This document shows, one piece after another, positions 48,021 to 57,899 of a DNA stretch of 64,000 nucleotides. Every line of letters begins with the position of its first letter. Positions within the stretch are counted from its first letter, which is position 1. The stretch is from Pomphorhynchus laevis. Lineage: Eukaryota; Acanthocephala; Palaeacanthocephala; Echinorhynchida; Pomphorhynchidae. Under the pieces are notes generated by a model, which was not told where the DNA came from, did no database searches, and worked only from the letters and a program-made list of their open reading frames with translations. The translations under genes and the position numbers were made by a program. The stretch spans positions 1 through 64,000 of the forward strand of contig WNNJ02002563.1 of the NCBI GenBank assembly GCA_012934845.2. The letters run 5' to 3'.

Positions 48021-48397
48021 GTAAGTTTTTAAAATTTTAACTTTTTTATTATATTAAGTTTATCGTACTGACTGCTTGTTTTTATAAGAAGAGGTAAAGG
48101 CTAGTTATTCCATGATTTTCAAAAGAATTCTCATAGCATACAAAGATAGCGAATTTATCAATTTTTATGCAAACTTCTGTGTTCATCGCCAAAATATAAA
48201 AGAATTAAATTGTTTTAAATAAATGTTTTGAAATAATATGAACACTTTTGTATTCGTACGATAAACACAATGGCAATTAATAATTCAGCATATTTGTTGT
48301 CGTTATCTGCTTGGCAAATCTTAGAAAAAAAATATCGTTATGATATTTGTAGATGCTGATAACCGCTTTAATGTATTTGAATATTTATTTTTTAAAT

Positions 48398-48625
48398 TTT
48401 AAATAGTTGATAATTATCTATTATTGATAAAGAATTATTGGAGCTGAATCAAAGAAAAGAGAAACTGTTTTATTGATATTTCACTAACCTCTCTTAGCAT
48501 CTTTAGAAAATTACAACAGAGCTTAGCGAAATTATAACAATTAAAACAGGTTAGCGAAATATCAATAAAACTTTTCTTTTTCCTAGATCCTGCCCCAGTA
48601 ATTCTTCAATTATTTTCTAATCTAC
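48398..48625. mobile_element. Foldback element FB, copy 3
   Basis: Inverted arms as in copies 1, 2 and 4 (TATTGATAAAGAATTATTGG, AGCTGAATCAAAGAAAAGAG on the left; GGTTAGCGAAATATCAATAA on the right), with an extra partial arm (GAGCTTAGCGAAATTATAAC) in the centre. It lies in the intron after the exon at 47902-48020. Confidence 0.78.
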
Positions 48626-49836
48626 ACATGTATTCAACTAAAGTTTAATTAACAATCTACTAACCTTGTCCCTGCAAAAGTTCTAATTAAAACTGGTTAT
48701 ACGAGTGATGTATCTCAATTTATTTAATTTAAATTTATTTGATTTGAGTTAAAGTAAAATATTTAAGTGTGATTAAACTATATTTAGTGATAGCAGAAAG
48801 TAGCAAAATATTAAAATTAGTAAATCTACTAATTATTTCAGTTTTTGCTCCAAAGTTTTAAGATTAAAGCCACTTTTATCGTTCTATTTATATTTTAGAT
48901 ATGTAGGTCACTGAAGAGTGTATATTCGTTTCTATACTTATCTAATATATGTAACTTGATTATAGATCAATATATGTACATAAATATGTAAAAATATTTA
49001 TAAAATATTATAAATATGTTACATATATGTGATATTTTTTATTATTGTTTATTACTATCCACATTCCATGTCATGAACGTTCAATATGTTGTTGCTGCAA
49101 ATTTTGTAATCTGCAATGTACATCTTTCTATCATATATTCTCTTGTTTAATTCTTTCAACAACTACTCTAAGTAAAATCGATTCAATACCTGTAGATTCA
49201 ACAATAATCAATCAACATTTACACGTAGCCTGATGATATATAAACGCCTTTAACTTAAAGTCAACGATCCTGCAAGTAAAATCTCACCCCCAGTCGTGAT
49301 TAATATTTTAAATATTTTGCTTTCAATTGATGTAATTCCTATAACTTTTGCTATCAGCCCCAAGCCGAGAGGCTACAGTGGGCATTAATAAATTACTTAT
49401 CAGATTATTGTTTATTATTATATTATTTTTTGTTATTTATCATTATGTTTAATTTATAAATAATTTATAGACGTAGACTCATTTACCTGGTCTGAATTGT
49501 TTATGTTTACTAATATAATAACAATTTCGTTAAGTTAGTAGATTTATCATGCTTCTTTCACAAAATTTAGCAGCTACAAATCGATTTTTATTTTGCTTGA
49601 TGTTACATTTTGTTATAAAAGCATGCGCTGATGATTTTATAAATCATCGGTGCATGTTTTTTAAGTTAAGAATTAACAGGTATTTTATTTACATTATTAA
49701 TCTATTTAAACGCATAATGACACATATGCTATGAGTACAACAAATAATAGCGTGGATGCTTTGTTTTAGGAGTATTCGTTTTTACATTGCATAATTAGCT
49801 TAAACTCTTTACTTATACTCTCTTATGGTTCTTTAG
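48626..49836. other. AT-rich intron with an element-N-like terminus and an imperfect hairpin
   Basis: TAGACGTAGACTCATTTACC TGG at about 49469-49492 resembles the element N end. An imperfect hairpin (two mismatches in about 16 bp) lies at 49622-49656. No gene. Confidence 0.4.
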
Positions 49837-50003
49837 ATATTTTAATCGAAAAATTGATATTTTCTTCGATTTTCTTCCAAAAATCATTTTCTTCATTTGC
49901 ATGTTTGTGTATTTGGTAATTTTAATTTTCTACAAGTGGATACGTTACAATGGCAGCGCTGATTCGGTGTACGGTTCGTTTTGTGCGCCGTCACTTTTAG
50001 TTC
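49837..50003 (+). CDS. ATP6V0A: V-ATPase subunit a exon (LVILIFYKWIRYNG)
   Basis: Encodes (L)YFNRKIDIFFDFLPKIIFF, then ICMFVYLVILIFYKWIRYNG and SADSVYGSFCAPSLLV. It matches the family's YFKKPLNIYFGFIPEIIFM, FGYLVILIFYKW and APSLLI, covering another membrane helix and the following loop. The acceptor is CTTTAG. I place the donor at GTAAGT (50004), leaving one base that joins with AA at 52137 to give Gln. Confidence 0.97.
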
Positions 50004-50900
50004 GTAAGTACTGTTTTATTTATCCTTTATTGTTTTTATTTTATACTTTAAAAATTATTATATTATTATATTATAATAATCTGACAAAAGAAATTAACGA
50101 TAATGTTACGTTCCATTGACAAAGACGATTAAAATTTGTATTGTTATGATTTTTCTAATTGTTAACAATAAGATGTATTCACAATTGAGCTTATTTCGTT
50201 AGATATAGAAAGGAATTTGCCTATTTAAGTAATGCTTTACTAATAAATATTTATTCACATAAAACTTGTAAATTTTATGGGATGCAGAATTTTCAATTTT
50301 AAAAGAGTAATATTTGAAATAATTCCTCTTTAGTGATAAAGACTCTTAGATCACTTGTGTTTCATTTATGTTTTTGAAATTGTAATTCGAAATTGCTATT
50401 CGAAATTGTCATTCGAAATCGCTTCATTTACTACTTGATTGATTTTAAATTTACGTTTGTACTTAATGGTTTAAATCCACAAATATGAATCAAACCAAAT
50501 AAAATGATACATAACAATTAAATAGCCTTTTAGTGCACTAAAGAATAATAATAAACTTAACCTTTCTCTCCAGCAAAACCATCAAATTAAAGTCAACTAT
50601 TTTAAAGTACTTGACCGAACATCCAACAATTTTAGGCAATTAATATTGGAGTTAATTTACATGAACATCATAAAAGAAATAATTACAATCATTTCCCTTA
50701 TAGTATTTGATAAATCTTTTAATTTACATTTTGACAGCAAGTCGATCAAATACTCAAACAAAGATTTTAATTTACTTAATGGACTAGCAAATAATTTTTT
50801 TAATTTATTGGGTTTTTTTTGACAAAAATCAAAAATTTAAAAAGTCTTCATGTCACAAATTTACAGGATATCAGGTCTTGAATGCAATTTGCAATCCTAG
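50004..50900. other. AT-rich intron, nothing recognised
   Basis: No feature seen apart from a small triple repeat of GAAATTG-type words near 50375-50425. Confidence 0.4.
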
Positions 50901-50904
50901 TTAT

Positions 50905-51805
50905 CTTAAACGTTGCGATTCCCAGTAGCAGCTCATAACTCTCATTTGAATAATCTGAAGAGTTTTGAAAAAATATTTAAGATTGACTATATTTACCTTT
51001 ACTGTAGTATACGCCTTGATCGTAGCTTATGTGCCACATCGATGAGACCACATAATCGTGATGGGTATGCAAAGATTGAAACGCTCCTTAGTCGTTTAGC
51101 GTCTGTGTTAGATGGCGATTCCGGGTTAAGCTTTACGAATACTGAAAAACTATGCAGTTTATACCTTTTTTAAAACAGAAAGAGCTTTAAGAAATCTCAA
51201 CAAAAGTGGCAAATTTTGCACTCCGACTTGCGACTTGCAACAAAGCATATTGGTGAGTCATGCCTAGACCCTTCAAGGTATGTAGATTGACCCTGCTTGG
51301 CGTATAATATATGATTTGAACTATCAGTTTTGGGATAATCGAATCCGTTGTAAAATATGCTAGCACCATGTTGATTATGGTAGCAGGTACATTCTAATCA
51401 AATCCCGGACAACGAAACGGAATATAATTTTCAATTCATTATACAAGGAATGATTACGGTACGGATAATGAAAAATGTATACTTAGATGCAGATCGTTTT
51501 CTAAAATTACACAATGATTACAGTACGGATAATAAAAAATCTATACTTAGATGCAGATCGTTTCCTACACAACATGAAAATGATATGTCCAACATTGTCA
51601 CTTGAATCTGAACGATTGTTATTTCCTCCCCCACAAAACTAGCTATAGTCGATTGGTCACTAGTATGTCCAAAAGGATTTTCCCAAAAGTATCCACTGTT
51701 GATGGCGGCTTCTGTAACCGCATCCATACCCTAAAAGATGAAGTATTCTGTGTTGCGTATTATTTTTTGCAACAACTATGCAAATTGTGCCAAGGGAGAT
51801 AATGT
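50905..51805. other. Less AT-rich unassigned segment, possibly an unrecognised mobile element
   Basis: Open frames at 50913-51173 (+, e.g. RDGYAKIETLLSRLASVLDG) and 51727-51518 (-, MDAVTEAAINSGYFWENPFG, then HTSDQSTIASFVGEEIT) have less biased composition than the intron around them, but I recognise neither. A direct duplication of about 70 bp (GATTACGGTACGGATAATGA and on, 51450 and 51514) lies within. The segment 51640-51750 recurs, diverged, at 52462-52570 in the centre of foldback copy 4, so it is a dispersed repeat. Confidence 0.4.
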
Positions 51806-52136
51806 TTTTATTTATTTCAATTCCTTATTATGAATTTTGCGGACATAATGATAAAATTAATTTCTTATTCAAATTTATTGTTTAATATATTATTAACTTT
51901 ATTGTTATTAATTTATTTTTCTACTTTAAATTCTCCTTCTTTACTTTTCCTTTAAATTCTAATTGCAATAAATCGCTTTCCTTGGATTAAGTGAGTGTAA
52001 TGTACACATGTATTGTGTGATTGCTATGCACAATCACAGAACATTATAAACACAATCATAACGTTTTCATAATGTAAGAATATTAGACGTATAATTTTCA
52101 TTAATTAATCATTTTCATTATTTCTTTATTATTTAG
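51806..52136. other. AT-rich intron, nothing recognised
   Basis: No feature seen before the acceptor at 52136. Confidence 0.4.
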
Positions 52137-52207
52137 AATATATAAACATGTTTCTGTTTTCCTACGGTTCTACTGAGTGTTCATTAAGTCCTTTCTATCC
52201 CGGTCAG
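52137..52207 (+). CDS. ATP6V0A: V-ATPase subunit a exon (YINMFLFSY)
   Basis: Encodes (Q)YINMFLFSYGSTECSLSPF and YPGQ. It matches the family's FINMFLFSYPE...LYSGQ in a short loop before the next helix. The acceptor is ATTTAG and the donor CAG/GTTTGT, phase 0. The exon is only 71 bp. A foldback element starts about 170 bp downstream. Confidence 0.96.
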
Positions 52208-52377
52208 GTTTGTTATTCGTTTTAATATTTTCCTCAAAAATATCTTTCATGTGTGTTTATTGTATATTAGTAAACGAACTAATTTATTAACAGAGTAATA
52301 AAAATTTATTCCAAAAATAATTAGCACTGTTTTCTTTCTTAAATATTTCCCCGTCAAAAGTTTCAACAACTTAAGCT

Positions 52378-52695
52378 ATCGAATTATTGGAGCTGTATCA
52401 AAAATGGGTAAATTTTATTTGATATTTCGTTAAACTCTGTTAGCATCTTCAGAAAATTAATTTTATAGTCGATGGATTATTAGCATATCCAAAAGGATTT
52501 TCCAAGGGTATCTACGGTTAATGTTGGCTTCTGCTACCACATCAATACCCTAAAATAACGAAGTACTCTAGATAATAATTTTCTGAAGATGCTAACAGTG
52601 GTTATCGAAATACCAAATAAAATTGTTATTCCTTCTTTGATCGAGCTCTAATAATTCTTTATCAATAATGGATCATAATCAACTATTTACTAATG
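52378..52695. mobile_element. Foldback element FB, copy 4, with foreign centre
   Basis: Left arm GAATTATTGGAGCTGTATCA...GTTAGCATCTTCAGAAAATT; right arm ATTTTCTGAAGATGCTAACA followed by GTGGTTATCGAAATACCAAA and TTTGATCGAGCTCTAATAAT. The centre (52462-52570) is a diverged copy of 51640-51750 rather than foldback sequence. Total about 318 bp. Confidence 0.83.
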
Positions 52696-53335
52696 TAAAT
52701 AGAGAATGATTAAAAGTTTACTTAAGTTTATAGCAATTAAAAGATTTATATACATCAGTAAGTAAACGTACGATACCCCGTGATCGACCTTGACATTTTA
52801 AAAAAGCTGAGGCCGCTGTTTGTATAGATTAAAAAGACTGGTATCTTTTACTTTACAACTGTTTACGAATATTGTTTATTGCTTGTTTCTGCGATATCCA
52901 AAACAACCTTTTAAGCCTATTTTATTATTATTTTCACGGTGGTTAATAACTGCGCACAGCATATTCTCCTTCTAACTAAATATTTCCTGTTATTAAATGG
53001 GTTTTGATCAACTTTGCCCATGTGTTCCCTATGCATATCTTATGAGTGAACTATCGATTTTTTTGATCTAACATTTATAATTATGTCGAATTTTCGTCAA
53101 CAGCTAATGACAAAGTTTATATCACGTTTGTGTGAAATTAATAACAAGCATTTGACCAGTCTGATGTTTGCATTTAATAAGTTTTATGCTTGTTGCCTGA
53201 TTATTCTTATTACTACTTTTAATAATAAAGCTGTTCAATAATTACCATATTAGTAATAAATTTTTTAGGATATTCGTGTTCACTATTTACTACGAACCAA
53301 TAACAATTATTTTTAGTTGGTAAAAATTCCCACTC
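52696..53335. other. AT-rich intron, nothing recognised
   Basis: No gene. TTGATCG-rich stretch at 52780-52840 (CGATACCCCGTGATCGACCT TGACATTTTAAAAAAGC) is mildly similar to 63830-63855, a possible dispersed repeat. Confidence 0.35.
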
Positions 53336-53339
53336 ATAT

Positions 53340-53910
53340 TTATTATAGAAATTGCAAGGTAGGGAATTTATTTGAAAAATTTTACAAATTTTCAGTCGCT
53401 CCTAGCGACCTTTTTCAGGCAAAAAAAATTAAAAATTTAATAGTAAAATCACAACTGCACGACACATATACACTTACAACAAAAACATCAAAGAAATTTT
53501 TACCGAAAATTACAAAACACAAGTATTGAAGTTCAGTTAAATAAAAATTGGCTAAAAAGCACTAAAATAATAAAACACGAATAAAATAGATATAACACTA
53601 AAGAATAAAACACCACATAAAACAAAATCAAATTAAAATACAAATCAATCCAAAAACTACATGTTTATTCCAACTGCAAACCGTATTGTGGCAATCTCAA
53701 AATAACGTCTGCTTTATTGCCTTCAAAGACTTTGCCACATTCTTGTCTTAAGAAAAGGGCTTCCTTAATTGTTCTAATTTTCTTATTCGTCTCTTGGTAA
53801 AGAACTTCAGCACCATCAAAATTAATTGTGATCACTGTTCTTGCAATGATTGTAGACCGCTGATGATGAGTTGGCCCCGCTGATGATGAGTTGGACATCA
53901 CTATAAACAA
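53340..53910 (-). mobile_element. Penelope-like element end (endonuclease C-terminus and 3' region)
   Basis: Minus-strand frame: VITINFDGAEVLYQETNKK, then IRTIKEALFLRQECGKVF and a short tail LPQYGLQLE. The E.LYQE.N...R.IKEAL motif is the C-terminal part of PLE-type GIY-YIG endonucleases. The 3' region contains the hammerhead-like motif at about 53417-53387 (CTGAAAAA, stem GGTCGCT/AGCGACT, GAAA). The last part is mirrored at 54075-54480. Confidence 0.72.
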
Positions 53911-54074
53911 TTAGAATTTATTAAATTATTAATAATTATAAACAATTGTTATAAGGTTTTATATAATTTATGTCAAGTTAGAAACTGCTTTATAATGCAA
54001 ATCAGCTAACTGAGTCTACGTATTTTATATAATTATAAAATAAACAGATTAAATAATCCTTGAGAATGATTTGC

Positions 54075-54480
54075 CCAGTCTTTGAAGGCAATAAAGCAGA
54101 CGTTATTTTGAGATTGCCACAATACGGTTTGCAGTTGGAATAAACATGTAGTTTTTGGATTGATTTGTATTTTAATTTGATTTTGTTTTATGTGGTGTTT
54201 TATTCTTTAGTGTTATATCTATTTTATTCGTGTTTTATTATTTTAGTGCTTTTTAGCCAATTTTTATCCAATTGAACTTCAATACTTGTGTTTTGTAATT
54301 TTCGGTAAAAATTTCTTTGATGTTTTTGTTGTAAGTGTATATGTGTTGTGTAGTTGTGATTTTACTATTAAATTTTTAATTTTTTTGCCTGGAAAAGGTC
54401 GCTAGGAGCGACTGAAAATTTGTAAAATTTTTGCAAATTAATTCCCTACCTTGCAATTTCTTCAACAATTATTTTTAGAT
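54075..54480 (+). mobile_element. Penelope-like element 3' end, inverted partner
   Basis: The + strand carries only the last residues of the endonuclease (GNKADVILRLPQYGLQLE) and the 3' region with the hammerhead-like motif at 54389-54416 (GGTCGCT, AG, GAGCGACT, GAAA). Strongly 5'-truncated. Confidence 0.75.
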
Positions 54481-54639
54481 GTAGTAAATGACTGGTTAAT
54501 TGTTTTTATGCTAGATTTAATCTCGCTATTATTTAAATTAGGTATAATACTATTATTGATTGAGCAACATAGAGCACAAATCTAAACACAAATCGCCTTA
54601 TATTCCCTAAGTGCGGAAGAATATGAAGATGTTTTCTTA

Positions 54640-55260
54640 GTCCATAGTATCGATAGGAATTTTTTAATTATACTTTGATTTATTTTCATGATCCTTTTAC
54701 CAACCCGTTGATGTGCATAGACTCGAAAATTAACCGTCTATAATAATTTGATTCTTTTGCAAGAATTTTGATATCATCGAATTTAAAATGGGGTCATTTA
54801 ATGAGGGAATGGTTTAAAACGATAGATGACATGTCCCCTTTCCTTAGAGCATTACGATGTTTCTTAATTCTTAGGTGTAATGGTCGTTTAGTCTTGCCCA
54901 CGTATGTAGCGTCACAATCTTTACATTTTATCTCATATACGAGACCTTACGTTTGCTGAGATAACAGTCTTCGTTTGCACATGGATGCTAGACACCTTCT
55001 AGGTGTACAGTAAACTGTAGGACGTGATGACGTATGTCGTCTAAGACCATCTTCAAGTTTGTTCAGGCCACGGATGTCAACGAAAGACGATCGCAAATAT
55101 ATTTTAGGTTTTGCTTGGTCCTTTTTGTCATGTGTCTATGCAAAAAATATATTCTTCGATTTTCGATCAGCCTGGGTGATGGCCCATTTGGGAAAGCCAC
55201 GATTTTTCAGTTTCGACTTAATAACCGAACTTTCAGTCAACTGTTTACATTTCTCTGATC
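54640..55260 (-). mobile_element. Penelope-like element, GIY-YIG endonuclease fragment
   Basis: Minus-strand frames: LTESSVIKSKLKNRGFPKWA (PLE linker), then RRHTSSRPTVYCTPRRC, GLVYEIKCKDCDATYVGKTK (GIY-YIG core with the CxxC pair), RIKKHRNALRKGDMSS and ILAKESNYYRRLIFESMHIN. It covers the linker and endonuclease with a few breaks; no RT is attached. It belongs to the same broad PLE type as 53340-53910 but is not the same copy. Confidence 0.8.
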
Positions 55261-55379
55261 AGTCTCCCTTTTTACGCAATTTATATTTATATCAAAATAA
55301 TAATGCTAACTCAAAATCTAATTAAATTATAAAATTATGATTTTAATTTATTGTTAGAAATATGGTGACGTTTATCCTG

Positions 55380-55545
55380 TCAATCACTATAAACAATTAG
55401 AATTTATTAAATTATTAATAATTATATACAATTGTTATAAGGTTTTATATAATTTATGTCAAATTAGAAACTGCTTTATAATGCAAATCAGCTAACTGAG
55501 TCTACGTATATTATATAATTATAAAATAAACAGATTAAATAATCC
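55380..55545. repeat. Direct repeat of 53900-54060
   Basis: CACTATAAACAATTAGAATT and the following 150 bp, including CTGCTTTATAATGCAAATCA and GCTAACTGAGTCTACGTAT, occur almost identically at 53900-54060 and here. It includes an element N terminus with a shared flank, so the two regions were copied together. Confidence 0.8.
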
Positions 55546-55745
55546 TTGAGATTGATTTGCCCAAGTGCCACCGAAATATAGGATCAGTAATCCTTGAGAA
55601 TGATTTCAGATTAAATAATCCTTGAGATTGATTTGCCCAAGTGCCACCGAAATATAGGATCAGTAATCCTTGAGAATGATTTCAGATTAAATAATCCTTG
55701 AGATTGATTTGCCCAAGTGCCACCGAAATATAGGATCAAAATTGT
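55545..55745. repeat. Tandem repeat, 76-bp period, 2.6 copies
   Basis: Units starting CTTGAGATTGATTTGCCCAA at 55545, 55621 and 55697, essentially identical, hence recent. Part of the unit (GCCACCGAAATATAGGATCA) also occurs at about 14858 and, in part, at 54045-54065. Confidence 0.95.
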
Positions 55746-57095
55746 AAAATTAATAATAGTCTCTTCGATTTCTTAACAATCTAAAAATTAATTCCTTATT
55801 ATAAGCAATCTAACGAAATTGTTAAAATAGCAATTATATATAAATTAAAAATATTGTATTTATGTGCAAAAGTCAAGTTTTTATAAAGTGAATTTATTGT
55901 ATTTGACTGAAATTATAAAAAAAATGTTTTAAAAAGTTTTTTTCCAATATTGACCGGATTTTTTAAATGATTTCTTATCTGCAAAATTTATAATTCCAAT
56001 TGTAATATGAATTGAATGCAAACAACACAAAAGATGATTGAAAAATGAATTTAAAGATGAAAATTATGTTAAGCCTTGTAACGCAGCAATGTTTTTAGAT
56101 CATTAAGATATATACTTTGATATTGAAAATATCCATTTATTTCTTTTTATCGTTATATAAATTTACATAAACGAAGAAATTAGTTTAATTCAAAAATTTC
56201 AATATTTATGTAACTCCCGCTATCATCTTCGGGAAAATTTAAAACAGTTTGTGCCAAACAGTTTATTTATTCGTTTCTACATAATTATATACTTTAATTA
56301 TATATTTACTTTAGCTTTTGAATCTAAAAAGCTAAAGTAAATCTTTATTTAAAATTAAGCGCTGAGGAAAATAAACGAGGCAATTGTTATCGATACACAT
56401 AAGCGTAATCTAATAAAACACTTGATTTAAATATTTAATTTTATCGAATTTTGTTATTTTCTGTGATTGTTCTCTTCACAATTTCAATATCTTGCTTATA
56501 ATGTGAATTTTATTTAATAAAATATTTATTAAAATAATAACAGATTATTGCTAGAGACTCAACAAATATAACTAACTAATGAATGTTTTACAGTAAGAAT
56601 TACAAAATTCTATCTCCTTTCTTACTTTATTTATTTTCCTAAATGATAACTATTTTATTAGACTATAATTGCATTATCATTTAAATATTTTTACTTTCAC
56701 TATTAATTATTTTCCTTCTAATGGTTTTCTCATTATACATGGCAGCAACAACTAACTACATTCATGCAATTCAAATTACTGTTTTATCTCCTCAATTTAT
56801 TTATTTTAGTACACAGTATTTTAATTATTAATTATTTTAGTATTTTAATTATTTTTTCCATAATTATTTGTAAAAAATGAAGTAGCGGATTTCAAAATCA
56901 GATGATAACTGCTGTAATAACTAATCATTCTTGGAATAAGTTTTGATTGAAATATTTTATAATTTTTTTATAAAAAATCCTTTTTTTGATATTAATCATG
57001 TACTATTTTGGTATTAATAATATTACATGTATTATATTGGTCTGAAACATATGATCACTTTTTTAAGATTATGAAACTTACACTTAATAATAAGG
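55746..57095. other. AT-rich intron with one hairpin
   Basis: A perfect 15-bp hairpin lies at 56304-56318/56328-56342. Otherwise nothing recognised. Confidence 0.4.
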
Positions 57096-57099
57096 CCTT

Positions 57100-57250
57100 G
57101 ATTGCTGGGCCGTATGTTTGGCATGTTTCGATTTATACCGGCCGAAACGCGTCTGTATGTTGATATTTATAGTTTGTGAGATTAATATATACAATTTGAG
57201 GAAGGCCAAGTGGCCGAAATGTCATAAACAGCTATTCGTCTATTTTTGGA
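57100..57250 (+). mobile_element. Penelope-like 3' terminal motif (hammerhead-like)
   Basis: TTGAGGAAGGCCAAGTGGCC followed by GAAATGTC at 57196-57220: a stem GGCC/GGCC around AAGT between a CTGANGA-like word and GAAA. About 70 bp upstream a second GGCCGAAACG word occurs. No coding sequence attached. Confidence 0.5.
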
Positions 57251-57299
57251 TCCATAAGGATACGATTATATACTTTAATGAAGTGTAGAAAAAAGGCAA

Positions 57300-57600
57300 A
57301 GACACTTATATTCGGCATATGCGCAGCACGCATAGCGTAGCTATCGGCCATGATTCTTGGACAAGTGTAGTCTCAAACCAAGTGAAAGCCATGACACTGA
57401 CGAACTATCGTTGGAACGCTTGCCATCGTTATGTACAATTATGTTCAGCTCTAATTGGAATGGTATTTAGGCGCTACAGAGCTCTTTTTGGATCAGCTTG
57501 TTTATCTTTGTATGACAAGCGTGTATTGTCTTGCCCTGTTTACAGTCTAGTGCGTAGTGGCCCAACGCATCTGACTAGTCGCTACAAATACATGTGAACA
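57300..57600 (+). other. Orphan less AT-rich segment with a 92-residue frame
   Basis: A frame at 57319-57597 (SVAIGHDSWTSVVSNQVKAM, later LCSALIGMVFRRYRALFGSA) lies in sequence of more balanced composition than the surroundings, between a PLE terminus and a V-ATPase exon. I do not recognise it. It may be the remains of a mobile element; it is not part of the V-ATPase reading frame. Confidence 0.3.
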
Positions 57601-57676
57601 AATAATAAACGTTTTATTAAGGATACGTGATTGCGTAATTTGATTGTTATAAAATTTACTTACCTATTCGATTTAG

Positions 57677-57769
57677 AAACAATTCCAAACAATGCTTGTT
57701 CTAATCGGTATTTCATGTGTACCTTTTATGCTTATACCGAAGCCAGTTATTCAAATTCAATCAATGAAG
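57677..57769 (+). CDS. ATP6V0A: V-ATPase subunit a exon (LVLIGISCVPFMLIPKP)
   Basis: Encodes KQFQTMLVLIGISCVPFMLI, then PKPVIQIQSMK. It matches the family's QCFLVVVALLCVPWMLLFKPL, the membrane helix just before the long variable cytosolic loop. The acceptor is GATTTAG and the donor AAG/GTTAGC, both phase 0. This is the last exon joined with certainty. Confidence 0.95.
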
Positions 57770-57899
57770 GTTAGCAATTGTTTTATTATATTTTCATTCT
57801 ATCTTAAACCGAAAATATAAATTCACTGCTTAGCATTAAAGACATTTATTTACACAGATATGCATGTTGTCTATTTTTAAAATAAATGTGTTGATATCA

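Larger units (their letters stand above)
53340..54480. repeat. Inverted repeat, arms about 390-405 bp
   Basis: 53340-53730 and 54075-54480 are reverse complements with few differences, separated by about 345 bp. Each arm is the 3' end of the same PLE family, with 3' termini facing outward. The spacer carries more of the endonuclease end on the minus strand and an element N terminus (AATCAGCTAACTGAGTCTAC at 54000). Confidence 0.92.
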
